Origin: Flavobacterium sp. Leaf82
GTDB lineage: Bacteria; Bacteroidota; Bacteroidia; Flavobacteriales; Flavobacteriaceae
Assembly: GCF_001422725.1 (NCBI RefSeq)
Contig: NZ_LMMA01000012.1
Span: 304,967 to 368,966 of the forward strand
Direction: 5' to 3'
Length of the DNA: 64,000 bases
In this document: positions 1 to 7,782 of the stretch, piece by piece
Layout: each line of letters starts with the position of its first letter
How positions within the stretch are numbered: the first letter of the stretch is position 1
The notes under the pieces: generated by a model
What the model saw: the letters and a program-made list of their open reading frames with translations, nothing else
What the model was told of the DNA's origin: nothing
Database searches by the model: none
Translations under genes and position numbers: made by a program

Positions 1-1
1 T

Positions 2-259
2 ATTCCTAATTCTAAAGAAAAACTAATTGAATATTTTGAAGATTTAAAAGAAAAATACTTTAAAAACATGGAATTTTGGCGCTCGAGAACAGAACCAACT
101 AATGCTGTCGAGAGAGATAAGGAATGGAATAAAAACTGGATTGAGTTGGGTAAAATAGCATCAAAACACAGAAAAGAAATTATTACAAATCAGGAAGGAA
201 TAAGCTTTTGGCTGGAAAAAGTGAAACAAATAGAAACCAAAATTAGCCTGATAAGATAG
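2..259 (+). CDS. C-terminal part of an unrecognised protein (cut by window start)
   Basis: The reading frame is open from base 2 to the TAG ending at 259, so only the last 85 residues are visible; the internal ATG at 68 is not the true start. The visible part is rich in Lys, Glu and Trp and looks helical, with no signal peptide or membrane segment. I do not recognise the family. It lies 88 bases upstream of pheS on the same strand, separated by a small hairpin, so co-transcription is possible but not shown. Confidence 0.5.
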   Translation: MPNSKEKLIEYFEDLKEKYFKNMEFWRSRTEPTNAVERDKEWNKNWIELGKIASKHRKEIITNQEGISFWLEKVKQIETKISLIR

Positions 260-304
260 ATTATTTGATTTGAAAGGAAACTTTAAACTTTAAACACCAT
301 ACTT

Positions 305-329
305 GGAACAAATTCCTTAAATTTGTTCC
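305..329. repeat. Short hairpin ahead of pheS
   Basis: A perfect 10-base inverted repeat (GGAACAAATT, 5-base loop, AATTTGTTCC) ends 18 bases before the pheS start. No run of T follows on the plus strand, so it is not a typical intrinsic terminator; it may mark the 5' leader of pheS. Confidence 0.5.
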
Positions 330-347
330 CTCAATTATTGAAGGAAA

Positions 348-1367
348 ATGATAGACAAGATAAAACAACATATAGAGGAAGCCAAAGCCTTTAATGATAA
401 AAATAAAGAATCTTTAGAGCAATTCCGTGTTAAATATTTAGGTAGTAAAGGGTTGTTGAAAGAGCTTTTTACAGAGTTCAAAAATATTCCAAACGACCAG
501 AAAAAAGACTTTGGACAAGTAATAAATACTTTAAAAGCTGTTGCCGAAGAGAAAGTAAGAGTTATTCAGGAAGAACTGGAAAGTAAAGAAGAAGTAAAAG
601 GACTTTTTGGTGATTTAACACGTGCCGCAGAGCCTGTAATTATTGGTTCCCGTCACCCAATTTCGATCGTTAAAAATCAAATCATAGATATTTTTGCCAA
701 CATTGGTTTCAATGTTTCCGAAGGTCCGGAAATCGAAGACGACTGGCACAATTTTACTGCATTAAACCTGCCAGAATATCATCCGGCTCGTGATATGCAG
801 GACACATTTTTCATTCAGACAAATCCTGATGTGTTGTTGCGTACGCATACATCATCTGTTCAGGTGCGTTATATGGAAAATCACAAACCGCCAATTCGTA
901 CAATTTCTCCGGGACGTGTGTTTCGTAACGAAGCAGTTTCGTCACGTTCGCACTGTATTTTTCATCAGGTAGAAGGATTGTATATTGACAAAGATGTATC
1001 GTTTGCTGATTTAAAACAGACATTACTTTATTTTACTAAAGAAATGTTCGGGAAATCGAAGATTCGTTTACGTCCGTCCTATTTTCCTTTTACAGAACCT
1101 AGTGCCGAAATTGATATTTATTGGGGTTTAAAAACCGAAACGGATTACCGTATCACTAAAGGAACTGGTTGGTTAGAAATTGGAGGTTGCGGAATGGTAG
1201 ATCCAAACGTTCTTAAAAATTGCGATATCAATCCTGACGAATACAACGGTTTTGCCTTTGGAATGGGAGTAGAGCGTATTGCAATGTTATTATACCAAAT
1301 TGGTGATATTCGTATGTTTTACGAAAACGACGTTCGTTTCTTAGAGCAATTCAAAGCAAATATTTAA
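348..1367 (+). CDS. pheS: Phenylalanine--tRNA ligase alpha subunit
   Basis: Catalytic alpha subunit of the cytoplasmic alpha2beta2 enzyme that charges tRNA-Phe. The 339-residue length fits the family. Residues 1-90 form the N-terminal coiled-coil arm that contacts tRNA. The class II core follows: the motif 1 region around residues 105-145, motif 2 with FRNEAVSSRSH near 192-202, and motif 3 with GMGVERIAMLL near the C-terminus. The ATG at 348 gives the usual N-terminus. The beta subunit gene pheT is not adjacent in this window, so the two subunits are encoded apart here. The next gene follows after a 100-base spacer holding a large inverted repeat. Confidence 0.97.
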   Translation: MIDKIKQHIEEAKAFNDKNKESLEQFRVKYLGSKGLLKELFTEFKNIPNDQKKDFGQVINTLKAVAEEKVRVIQEELESKEEVKGLFGDLTRAAEPVIIGSRHPISIVKNQIIDIFANIGFNVSEGPEIEDDWHNFTALNLPEYHPARDMQDTFFIQTNPDVLLRTHTSSVQVRYMENHKPPIRTISPGRVFRNEAVSSRSHCIFHQVEGLYIDKDVSFADLKQTLLYFTKEMFGKSKIRLRPSYFPFTEPSAEIDIYWGLKTETDYRITKGTGWLEIGGCGMVDPNVLKNCDINPDEYNGFAFGMGVERIAMLLYQIGDIRMFYENDVRFLEQFKANI

Positions 1368-1376
1368 TTTAAATCC

Positions 1377-1445
1377 AAAAGTCATAAAGTCGAAAGTCGA
1401 AGGTCTCACAGCAGTGACTTTATGACTTTCGACTTTATGACTTTT
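1377..1445. repeat. Spacer-closing 22-bp inverted repeat after pheS
   Basis: A perfect 22-base inverted repeat: left arm 1377-1398, right arm 1424-1445, loop of 25 bases. The arms are built from stuttered words such as AAAGTCG. The left arm begins 10 bases after the pheS stop and the right arm ends 22 bases before the next ATG. The loop contains CACAGCAGTG, which recurs in the hairpins at 42010 and 55483. Confidence 0.85.
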
Positions 1446-1467
1446 GACTTTTAAACTTTTGACACAT

Positions 1468-1875
1468 ATGAAAGCAGATATAACAATACCAGAAGTAGAA
1501 AACGTATTTCTGGCCGCCGTTCAGGAATGGAGCGACGATTTTATGGAAAAAGTGTGGTACGCTTATCTTGTAAACGATAGCGACTTTAATCTGGATAGCG
1601 TAATGGTAGTTTCTAAAGCATTTGGAACTATCGATGGCGAAATGAAAAAAACATCAGTTCTTCGTCACGCCTTTGTTGAAGTTCCGGCAGTTTCGGTAGT
1701 AAAAATCGAAATGATCGAAAAGAGTTTGCTGGTTTTAAACAACGAATTCATGGTAACATTCTTCATAGGAAACACTTTATACGACAAGAAATTCATTTTT
1801 AAATCAAACCTAATCAACGAAAATAAAACAGAAGAAGTGCCTATTTTATTTGTTGAAGGGGTGATGGTAAAGTAA
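1468..1875 (+). CDS. Conserved hypothetical protein, 135 aa
   Basis: A soluble protein of 135 residues with no signal peptide or transmembrane segment. I do not recognise a named domain. The frame can be extended to a TTG at 1444, but that lies in the inverted repeat; the ATG at 1468 is the better start. The N-terminal 60 residues mix helices and strands (KADITIPEVENVF and onward), and the C-terminal half is beta-rich. Acidic residues are common. It follows pheS on the same strand, and the operon ends at the bidirectional hairpin near 2007-2044. Its function cannot be stated from sequence alone. Confidence 0.75.
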   Translation: MKADITIPEVENVFLAAVQEWSDDFMEKVWYAYLVNDSDFNLDSVMVVSKAFGTIDGEMKKTSVLRHAFVEVPAVSVVKIEMIEKSLLVLNNEFMVTFFIGNTLYDKKFIFKSNLINENKTEEVPILFVEGVMVK

Positions 1876-1884
1876 GTTTTTTTA

Positions 1885-1968
1885 GAAGCAAGAAGCAAGA
1901 AGCAAGAGAAAAGAAGCAAGAAGCAAGAGAAAAGAAGCAAGAAGCAAGAGAAAAGAAGCAAGAAAATA
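1885..1968. repeat. Heptamer tandem array
   Basis: Twelve consecutive 7-base units: GAAGCAA (A) and GAGAAAA (B) in the order A-AAB-AAB-AAB-A followed by a degenerate unit. The effective period is 21 bases. It starts 10 bases after the stop codon at 1875 and runs into the inverted repeat 1968-2084. Polypurine on the plus strand, it is a candidate slippage-prone site. Confidence 0.8.
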
Positions 1969-2084
1969 GAGTAAAGAGAATAGATTTCTATACTTTGAGA
2001 ATAAAAAAAGAGTCAAGACTAATTTAATTTCGTCTTGACTCTTTCTTCTTTATTCTATTCTCTAAAATTTATTCTCTTTACTCT
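1968..2084. terminator. Nested inverted repeats, bidirectional terminator
   Basis: The outer arms 1968-1982 and 2070-2084 are a perfect 15-base inverted repeat. Inside it a 13-base stem (2007-2019 with 2032-2044, 12-base loop) begins with a run of A and ends in CTTTCTTCTTT. It sits between the convergent gene ending at 1875 and gpsA ending at 2092, so it can stop transcription both ways. Confidence 0.75.
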
Positions 2085-2091
2085 TAAAAAA

Positions 2092-3087
2092 CTAATCCAA
2101 AGAATCAGTCAATTTCTTAAAGACAGATTTAGCATCTTTTCCTTCGTATAAAATAGCATAAACAGCATCAATAATTGGCGTTTTTGCTCCGTAAGCCTGA
2201 TTCAATTTATAAGCACTTTTGGTAGCATAGTAGCCTTCGGCAACCATACTCATTTCCATCATGGCACTTTTTACCGTGTATCCTTTTCCAATCATATTCC
2301 CGAACATTCTGTTTCTTGAGAATACAGAATATCCTGTAACCAATAAATCGCCTAAATAAGCTGAATCATTGATGTTACGTTTCATTTTGTGTACCTTTCT
2401 GATGAATTTTTTCATTTCACGAATTCCGTTACTCATCATAACCGATTGAAAGTTATCACCATAACCCAATCCGTGTGCAATTCCGGCTGCAATAGCATAA
2501 ATGTTTTTTAACATTGCCGCATATTCAGTACCAATAATGTCATCAGAAATTTTTGCTTTAATATAGTTTCCGGATAAGGTTTTAGCAACAATGCTGGCTT
2601 TATCAGGATCACCACAAGCAATGGTTAAGTACGAAAGTCTTTCTAATGCCACTTCTTCGGCATGACAAGGACCTGTAATAACACCAATATTGTAATATGG
2701 AATGTCGTATTGAATGTGAAAATGTTCACCAACGATTAAACTCGTCTCAGGAACAATTCCTTTAATAGCCGAAAAGATAATCTTATCAGACAAAGAAACC
2801 GTTAAGTTCTTTAATTCAGCATCTAAGAAAGCAGACGGAATCGCAAAAATGATATAATCTGCATATTCAACCGCTTCGTTTATATTGTTTGTCAGTTTAA
2901 GTTTAGCGGTATCAAATTCAACCGAACTTAAGTAATTAGGATTGTGTTTGTATTTTTGGATGTGCTCGATCGCAGCATCATTACGCATGTACCAGGCAAT
3001 TTCTGAAAGATTCACGCATAACATCTTTGCAATTGCCGTTGCCCAACTTCCTCCTCCAATTACTGCAAATTTTAACTTTTCGCTCAT
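2092..3087 (-). CDS. gpsA: Glycerol-3-phosphate dehydrogenase [NAD(P)+]
   Basis: Cytoplasmic enzyme reducing dihydroxyacetone phosphate to sn-glycerol-3-phosphate for phospholipid synthesis. At 331 residues it has the family's usual length. The N-terminus carries the Rossmann dinucleotide motif in FAVIGGGSWATAIAK; SAIKGI and the central ITGPCHAEEVAL region are typical. The C-terminal helical domain holds LKNIYAIAAGIAHGLGYGDN with the substrate-binding lysine. A Bacteroidota promoter is visible directly upstream. It is transcribed away from its 332-base upstream spacer as a single gene. Confidence 0.97.
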   Translation of the reverse strand: MSEKLKFAVIGGGSWATAIAKMLCVNLSEIAWYMRNDAAIEHIQKYKHNPNYLSSVEFDTAKLKLTNNINEAVEYADYIIFAIPSAFLDAELKNLTVSLSDKIIFSAIKGIVPETSLIVGEHFHIQYDIPYYNIGVITGPCHAEEVALERLSYLTIACGDPDKASIVAKTLSGNYIKAKISDDIIGTEYAAMLKNIYAIAAGIAHGLGYGDNFQSVMMSNGIREMKKFIRKVHKMKRNINDSAYLGDLLVTGYSVFSRNRMFGNMIGKGYTVKSAMMEMSMVAEGYYATKSAYKLNQAYGAKTPIIDAVYAILYEGKDAKSVFKKLTDSLD

Positions 3088-3105
3088 TATTTTAATAATT
3101 TAAAA

Positions 3106-3137
3106 CAAAAGTACTTAATAATGTACTAATAATACAA
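3106..3137 (-). promoter_or_regulatory. gpsA promoter
   Basis: On the minus strand, TTG at 3137-3135, a 21-base spacer and TACTTTTG at 3113-3106 match the Bacteroidota consensus TTG/N17-23/TAnnTTTG. The -7 box lies 18 bases before the gpsA ATG. Confidence 0.55.
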
Positions 3138-3320
3138 AATCTGATTTAAGAAATTTAAAAGACACCTTTAAAAATAATGGTTTTGGCTATTTTTAAAATA
3201 TAATTATTTTTTTTACTTCATATACAATAAAAACAAAACTACAACGTTGTAACTACTTGTAAATTAGAATTTAATGAGTTTAGCAAAAATTGAGTTAGTT
3301 AGTTTTGTTTTAGTATTGTA

Positions 3321-3357
3321 AAAAGGCGTTCCTGAAAAATTCAAGAACGCCTTTTTT
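3321..3357 (-). terminator. Intrinsic terminator downstream of the YqhD-type gene
   Basis: A perfect stem AAAGGCGTTC/GAACGCCTTT (left arm from 3321, right arm 3345 to about 3354) is followed by a T run in both directions. It lies about 65 bases past the stop of the minus-strand dehydrogenase gene. Confidence 0.8.
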
Positions 3358-3408
3358 AGTTTTCAGTATACAGTAACAGTTTACAGTTTTATACTGAGAC
3401 TGAAAACT
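3358..3408. repeat. Inverted repeat with stuttered CAGT/ACTGA words
   Basis: Arms 3358-3367 (AGTTTTCAGT) and 3399-3408 (ACTGAAAACT) pair perfectly. The region between repeats CAGTTTACAG-like words. The outer arm is 11 bases past the stop of the gene ending at 3420. Confidence 0.6.
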
Positions 3409-3419
3409 GAGACCGAAAA

Positions 3420-4577
3420 CTAATAACTCATCTCAACAATAGATTTTACTTTGTCTAAAGTTATCAATTGTTTTTCTCCTAAACCTTTCCAGCCTCTTTT
3501 GTCAAAACGATTCACAATAAAGTCGGCAGTTTTGCTGTAATCTTCAATGTATTGCGAAAGTTTAGTGTCCATTCCCATAGTATGGAAAAATTCTACCGTT
3601 TTGTTGATCGCTTCTTTAGCTACTTCGTCATCAGAACCTTTTAAATCGAAGATTCTTCTGCCGTATTGTGCTAATTTTTCTTTTTTGGTATCAAACATTA
3701 CTTCGTATAAACTTGGACCAATTATTGCCAAAGTTCTGGCATGATCGATTCCGTACAAAGCTGTTAATTCGTGACCAATCATATGCGTTGCCCAATCAGA
3801 CGGAACACCTTTTTGAATCAATCCGTTTAGCGCCATCGTACAACTCCACATAAAATTAGAAGCCAAAGCATAGTCGGTTGGATTTTCGACCACTTTTGGT
3901 CCAACCTCAATTAAAGTTTGTAAAATTCCCTCAGCGATTCGGTCTTGCAAATAACCTTCATGAGGATACGTTAAATATTGTTCCATTACGTGAGTGTAGG
4001 CATCTACAACACCATTTTGTAATTGTCTTTTTGGTAAAGAAGCAATTACCGTGGGATCGCAAATAGAGAATTTTGGAAACATAGCACTTCCGCCAAAAGC
4101 AAGTTTTTCCTGAGTTTCTGTAATCGTAACAACAGCTCCGGAATTCATCTCACTTCCTGTTGCAGGCAAAGTCAAAACAGTACCAAAAGGCATTGCATTT
4201 TCTTTAATCAACAAACGTTTCTGCAAAATATCAATCGGATTTCCGTCAAAGTTTACTGCAGCCGAAATAAATTTTACACCATCAATAACAGATCCGCCAC
4301 CAACAGCCAGAATAAAATCGATTTTTTCTTTTTTAATCACTTCAACCGCTTTCATCAACGTTTCAAAATGCGGATTTGGCTCAATTCCGCCAAATTCAAC
4401 GATATCAAAACCTTTTAAATTTTTGATTACCTGTTCGTGAATTCCGTTATTAAAGATACTTCCGCCACCATACGCCAAAAGAATTTTAGCATCTTTGGGT
4501 ACTAAAGTCGAAAGCTTTTCAATTTGTCCTTTTCCGAATATTAAATTCGTAGGATTATATAATTCAAAGTTTAGCAT
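3420..4577 (-). CDS. yqhD: Iron-containing alcohol/aldehyde dehydrogenase, YqhD type
   Basis: Group III Fe/Zn alcohol dehydrogenase, most like E. coli YqhD, an NADPH-dependent reductase of short-chain and toxic aldehydes. The 385 residues match YqhD throughout. The nucleotide-binding part has YGGGS (36-40), GGIEPNP (63-69) and GGGSVIDG (93-100). The metal ligands are Asp192, His196, His265 and His279 within GVVDAYTH and THMIGHELTALYGIDHA. It lies downstream of the DJ-1-like gene on the same strand, with a LysR regulator divergent beyond it, an arrangement that suggests a carbonyl-stress response. Shared transcription with the DJ-1-like gene across the 170-base spacer is inferred only. Confidence 0.93.
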   Translation of the reverse strand: MLNFELYNPTNLIFGKGQIEKLSTLVPKDAKILLAYGGGSIFNNGIHEQVIKNLKGFDIVEFGGIEPNPHFETLMKAVEVIKKEKIDFILAVGGGSVIDGVKFISAAVNFDGNPIDILQKRLLIKENAMPFGTVLTLPATGSEMNSGAVVTITETQEKLAFGGSAMFPKFSICDPTVIASLPKRQLQNGVVDAYTHVMEQYLTYPHEGYLQDRIAEGILQTLIEVGPKVVENPTDYALASNFMWSCTMALNGLIQKGVPSDWATHMIGHELTALYGIDHARTLAIIGPSLYEVMFDTKKEKLAQYGRRIFDLKGSDDEVAKEAINKTVEFFHTMGMDTKLSQYIEDYSKTADFIVNRFDKRGWKGLGEKQLITLDKVKSIVEMSY

Positions 4578-4605
4578 TTTTTTAAGTTTCTGAGATACTA
4601 AGTTG

Positions 4606-4743
4606 CTAAGGTTCTAAGGTTTTTTCTTGAAAATTATACAGCAAGCTTAGTATCATTTGTTTATTTAATTTTTTTATTAATTAAAGAATAAAAGATTGAG
4701 CTTTTAAGTTGCTAAGGGAAAACTTAGAACCTTAGAACCTTAG
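4606..4743. repeat. Spacer-closing inverted repeat between the DJ-1-like gene and yqhD
   Basis: Arms 4606-4619 and 4730-4743 are a perfect 14-base inverted repeat built on CTAAGGTT words. The arms sit 4 bases from the stop of the upstream gene and 28 bases from the yqhD start, enclosing nearly the whole spacer. Confidence 0.75.
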
Positions 4744-4747
4744 TCCC

Positions 4748-5512
4748 TTATTTATTCAATTTTTCCAATAATTTTCCTGCTACTAATTTAGATGAAGCAG
4801 GATTTTGTCCTGTAATCAAAAGTCCATCTTCAACAGAATACGGTGCCCAGTTTGGACCTTTTGAGAATTTAGCTCCATTTTGAGTCAACGCATCTTCTAA
4901 TAAAAACGGAACAACTTTAGTTAAACCTACCGCTTCTTCCTCTTCATTTGTAAAACCGGTTACTTTTTTACCTTTTACTAAAAATTCACCATTTACTTTT
5001 ACGTTTTTCAAAACTGCCGGAGCGTGACAAACAAAAGCTACAGGTTTTTTATGTGTGTAAAAAGATTCGATTAAAGCAATTGAGTTTTTATCTTCAACTA
5101 AATCCCAAAGTGGTCCGTGACCTCCTGGATAGAAAACGGCATCGTAATCTTTTTGATTAATAGTTGAAAGTTTATGCGTGTGTTTTAATTTTTCCTGTAA
5201 TGTTTTATCAGCGTCAAAACGTTTTGTGTCTTCGGTCGCAGATGCCGGATCAGCACTTTTTGGATCAATTGGGGGTTGACCTCCAAGCGGAGTTGCAATG
5301 GTAATCTCTACTCCCTGATCTAATAATTCATAATATGGCGCAGCAAGTTCCTCTGACCAAAATCCTGTTTTTTCTCCTGTATTGCCCAGTTTATCATTAC
5401 TGGTTACAACAAATAATACTTTTTTCATACTTTTTTTATTTGTTTTTTGAGCTATAGCTGCTGTGCTAAAAGCCGTTAATGTTATAATCGCGAGTAAAGC
5501 TATCTTTTTCAT
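4748..5512 (-). CDS. Exported DJ-1/PfpI-family protein
   Basis: Type 1 glutamine-amidotransferase-like protein of 254 residues, closest in layout to Hsp31/GLX3-type DJ-1 proteins, which act as glutathione-independent glyoxalases or chaperones. Residues 1-22 form a signal peptide ending AAIAQ, so it probably acts outside the cytoplasm, unusual for the family. The nucleophile elbow AFVCHAP puts Cys162 next to His163, and a Glu near 54-55 (FWSEE) completes the usual triad. YPGGHGPLWDL (128-138) is the conserved oxyanion loop. A putative -7 box (TAAATTTG, 5536-5529) is just upstream. The LysR gene is divergent with 85 bases between them. Confidence 0.85.
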   Translation of the reverse strand: MKKIALLAIITLTAFSTAAIAQKTNKKSMKKVLFVVTSNDKLGNTGEKTGFWSEELAAPYYELLDQGVEITIATPLGGQPPIDPKSADPASATEDTKRFDADKTLQEKLKHTHKLSTINQKDYDAVFYPGGHGPLWDLVEDKNSIALIESFYTHKKPVAFVCHAPAVLKNVKVNGEFLVKGKKVTGFTNEEEEAVGLTKVVPFLLEDALTQNGAKFSKGPNWAPYSVEDGLLITGQNPASSKLVAGKLLEKLNK

Positions 5513-5528
5513 AAGTTTAAATTTTGAT

Positions 5529-5578
5529 CAAATTTACGGCTTAAGTGATATTTGTAAAAATAAAATAAACTATGTTTG
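5529..5578. promoter_or_regulatory. Divergent promoters of the DJ-1-like and LysR genes
   Basis: Plus strand: TTG at 5552-5554, 16 bases, TATGTTTG at 5571-5578, ahead of the LysR start at 5598. Minus strand: TAAATTTG at 5536-5529, ahead of the start at 5512. The two promoters share an 85-base region where a LysR protein could act on both. Confidence 0.5.
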
Positions 5579-5597
5579 TTATAAATAAATTTATGTC

Positions 5598-6503
5598 ATG
5601 GTAAATCTCGAATGGTACAGAACATTTAAAGCGGTTTATAAAAACGGAAATTTTTCTATCGCTGCAAAAGAGTTGTTTATGAGTCAGCCTGCAGTTAGCC
5701 AGCAAATATCAATGCTGGAAGCTCATGTTGGGAACAAATTATTCAACCGGAAGTCAAAAGGCGTAGAACCAACGGAATACGCTAAGTTACTGAATAATTT
5801 GATAATAGATGCGCTCGACAGACTCGAAAGTGTCGAAGCTGGTTTTCGGGCTAAAGCAGAAGATGCCAACAGATTAATTTCTGTGGGAATTTCAAAACAT
5901 CTTTTTAATTGTGTGGGTGATCTTTTAATTTCTAAGTTCGATTTAATCGATTTTACTTTTGCAGAAAATGATGAACTTTTTACTTTAGTCGATGCCAAAA
6001 AACTTGATTTTGCCATTACCACAAAAAGGTTCGATACTTTTGATACTACTTATGAAATTGTTGGAAAAATTAAACTAATAATGGTGGCGCCAACAAGTTT
6101 GGACATAACAGAATTTCGTCAGAAATTAAAAGCAGATAATTATACCGAATTAGAACAATGGCTCAATAGTCAAAAATGGTACAGTCATGACGCCCGAATT
6201 CCGCACATAAAATTGTTCTGGCTTCATGCTTTTAATAAAAAAAGACCTTCTATGGTTCCTAATTATATTATTCCTTCAGAATCTGATATGTTAAGGCTTC
6301 TGTCCAAAAATGAAGGAGTAGCAGTAACCTGGAATTGTAATGCGAGAAATTACATTAAAGAAAATAAACTGCAGTTATTATGGAATAGTTTTCACGTTCC
6401 GGAGGAATTTGTGTATTTATTAGCACCAAAAAACAATAATTTAAATTCATTTTTTGATATTGTTGCTAAAGAATTGAAATTGTTTTTTGGTAATAGATTG
6501 TGA
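5598..6503 (+). CDS. LysR-family transcriptional regulator
   Basis: A DNA-binding regulator of 301 residues. The N-terminal winged helix-turn-helix (residues 1-62, with NFSIAAKELFMSQPAVSQQI) is the standard LysR domain, followed by a linker helix and a periplasmic-binding-type effector domain (about 90-295). It is divergent from the DJ-1-like gene and the YqhD-type gene behind it, the classic arrangement for a regulator and its target. The effector is unknown; reactive carbonyls would fit but are not shown. Confidence 0.92.
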   Translation: MVNLEWYRTFKAVYKNGNFSIAAKELFMSQPAVSQQISMLEAHVGNKLFNRKSKGVEPTEYAKLLNNLIIDALDRLESVEAGFRAKAEDANRLISVGISKHLFNCVGDLLISKFDLIDFTFAENDELFTLVDAKKLDFAITTKRFDTFDTTYEIVGKIKLIMVAPTSLDITEFRQKLKADNYTELEQWLNSQKWYSHDARIPHIKLFWLHAFNKKRPSMVPNYIIPSESDMLRLLSKNEGVAVTWNCNARNYIKENKLQLLWNSFHVPEEFVYLLAPKNNNLNSFFDIVAKELKLFFGNRL

Positions 6504-6533
6504 TTTTTTTATTGAAAATCAATACGTTACTTT

Positions 6534-6562
6534 TTGTTGTTTTGAGAAAAACAATAAATTTG
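6534..6562 (+). promoter_or_regulatory. Promoter of the PKD lipoprotein gene
   Basis: TTG at 6534-6536 (within TTTTTG), 18 bases, TAAATTTG at 6555-6562. This is a near-perfect Bacteroidota promoter, 28 bases before the ATG at 6591. Confidence 0.65.
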
Positions 6563-6590
6563 ATAAAGTAATTCCTAAAACAGATAAATC

Positions 6591-6962
6591 ATGAAAAAGA
6601 TAACTACAATTTTAATACTTACTATATTGGTTTTTATCTCAAATTCCTGCAGCAAGCATGATGATGAAGTAATAGTAGATTGTTTTGGAGATTCGATTTT
6701 GACCGAATTAAAACATTCGACAGAGGGAACTAATTCTAAAACAATCAATTATTCCATACAATATAGCGGAAGTAACACCGTAACGTCTGTAAAATGGACT
6801 TTTGGTGACGGAACTCCGGCACAAACTATAAATAGTGCGACAGGCGTAGTATCGCATACTTATACCGCTGCCGGAACATTTGAGGTAAAAGCTGATGTAA
6901 CAATTTCTAAATCTGGAGGCAGTTGTACTATCAGTCCAAAGAAAAGTGTAACAGTGAATTAA
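6591..6962 (+). CDS. Small PKD-domain lipoprotein
   Basis: A 123-residue surface or periplasmic lipoprotein. The signal peptide ends in a lipobox with Cys20 (FISNSC). The rest is a single PKD-type immunoglobulin-like fold (about residues 40-122), shown by WTFGDGTPA and HTYTAAGTFEVKADV, the paired signature of PKD repeats. PKD modules usually serve in adhesion or glycan binding. It has its own promoter and is followed by a strong hairpin, so it is a single-gene unit; no partner is visible. The specific function is unknown. Confidence 0.85.
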   Translation: MKKITTILILTILVFISNSCSKHDDEVIVDCFGDSILTELKHSTEGTNSKTINYSIQYSGSNTVTSVKWTFGDGTPAQTINSATGVVSHTYTAAGTFEVKADVTISKSGGSCTISPKKSVTVN

Positions 6963-6986
6963 AAACAGAATGAAAACTGATTGATA

Positions 6987-7038
6987 AGAGCCAATTTTAT
7001 AATTTATTGCTTTGGTAATAAATTATAAAATTGGCTCT
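6987..7038. terminator. Perfect 22-bp inverted repeat
   Basis: Left arm 6987-7008, right arm 7017-7038, 8-base loop, perfect match. It lies 24 bases after the lipoprotein stop and just before the -7 box of the Nudix regulator gene. No strong T run follows on the plus strand; it may terminate the lipoprotein transcript or shape the leader of the next gene. Confidence 0.7.
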
Positions 7039-7045
7039 CATTCGT

Positions 7046-7053
7046 TATATTTG
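7046..7053 (+). promoter_or_regulatory. -7 box of the Nudix regulator gene
   Basis: TATATTTG matches TAnnTTTG and lies 19 bases before the ATG at 7073. No TTG is at the expected distance, because that position falls within the hairpin arm. Confidence 0.4.
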
Positions 7054-7072
7054 TTTGATATGATTTAGGATT

Positions 7073-7765
7073 ATGGAAAATTTACAAAATATAAGAATCG
7101 CTGTTGATGCCATTGTTTTTGGATATAAAAACAATGATTTATATGCATTATTGATTGAGCAGCAATTTGGTACTTCAGAAAAATACTGGGCTTTACCAGG
7201 CGGATTAGTGAAAAATGATGAGTCTTTGAGCGATGCTGTAATTAGAGAATTGCACGAAGAAACAAATGTTCAGCTTACTTTCATGGAACAGTTGTACACT
7301 TTTGGCGATGATATTTACAGAGATTCCAGAAACCGGGTAATTTCTGTAGCTTATTATGCTTTGGTCGATGCTTCGAATCTTGAAATTAAAGCCGATACCG
7401 ATGCAGAAAAAGTGCAATGGTTTAAAATAGATGAAATTCCTTCATTGGCTTTCGATCATAATCTAATTCTTGAAGCGGGCATTAAAAGATTAAAATCTAA
7501 ACTGACTTACGAGCCCATTGGTTTCGATTTACTTCCGGATGAATTTCTTTTTTCTGATCTGGAAAACCTTTATTGTACTATTTTGGAAAAGGAAATTGAC
7601 CGCCGAAACTTTAGAAAAAAAATACTCAGTTATGGCTTTTTAGATCAAACAGAACATTTTTCTCCAATAAAAAGCGGTCGTCCGGCAAAACTTTTTAGGT
7701 TTAATAAATTGAAATATAATGAGTTAATAGAAAAAGGGTTTCACTTCGAAATAAAGTTTGCGTAA
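7073..7765 (+). CDS. nrtR: Nudix-winged-helix transcriptional regulator, NrtR type
   Basis: Fusion of an N-terminal Nudix domain (about residues 8-140) and a C-terminal winged helix (about 160-228). The Nudix box is nearly intact: GLVKNDE at its start, then RELHEE; the late Gly of the consensus is Asn. NrtR proteins repress NAD-metabolism genes and are released by ADP-ribose. Nudix-winged-helix relatives in Bacteroides also include the arabinose regulator AraR, so context decides: the next genes are a Prs homologue, ADP-ribose enzymes and nadV. Two 21-bp palindromes overlapping its stop codon and the next promoter are probable operators. Residual Nudix hydrolase activity cannot be excluded. 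Confidence 0.87.
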   Translation: MENLQNIRIAVDAIVFGYKNNDLYALLIEQQFGTSEKYWALPGGLVKNDESLSDAVIRELHEETNVQLTFMEQLYTFGDDIYRDSRNRVISVAYYALVDASNLEIKADTDAEKVQWFKIDEIPSLAFDHNLILEAGIKRLKSKLTYEPIGFDLLPDEFLFSDLENLYCTILEKEIDRRNFRKKILSYGFLDQTEHFSPIKSGRPAKLFRFNKLKYNELIEKGFHFEIKFA

Positions 7766-7777
7766 TTTTTACACAAA
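7757..7777. promoter_or_regulatory. Upstream NrtR operator (imperfect)
   Basis: TTTGCGT, 7 bases, ACACAAA: the same layout as the perfect palindrome at 7809-7829, with one mismatch in the right arm. It overlaps the regulator's TAA stop (7763-7765). Its centre is 52 bp from that of the downstream site, close to five helical turns. Confidence 0.6.
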
Positions 7778-7782
7778 ATAAA

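Larger units (their letters stand above)
3114..3419. other. Spacer between the YqhD-type dehydrogenase gene and gpsA
   Basis: No gene is seen in this 0.3-kb AT-rich stretch. It holds a 12-bp perfect palindrome (TACAACGTTGTA, 3240-3251) of unknown role, a strong hairpin terminator at 3321-3357 and the repeat pair at 3358-3408. Confidence 0.5.

Noticed and set aside
1885..1968. Short CRISPR-like array
   Set aside because: Units are 7 bases with no unique spacers; it is a simple tandem repeat and no cas genes are near.
7073..7765. Plain ADP-ribose pyrophosphatase (Nudix hydrolase)
   Set aside because: The C-terminal winged helix, the changed Nudix Gly and the adjacent palindromes make a regulator more likely; residual activity stays open.
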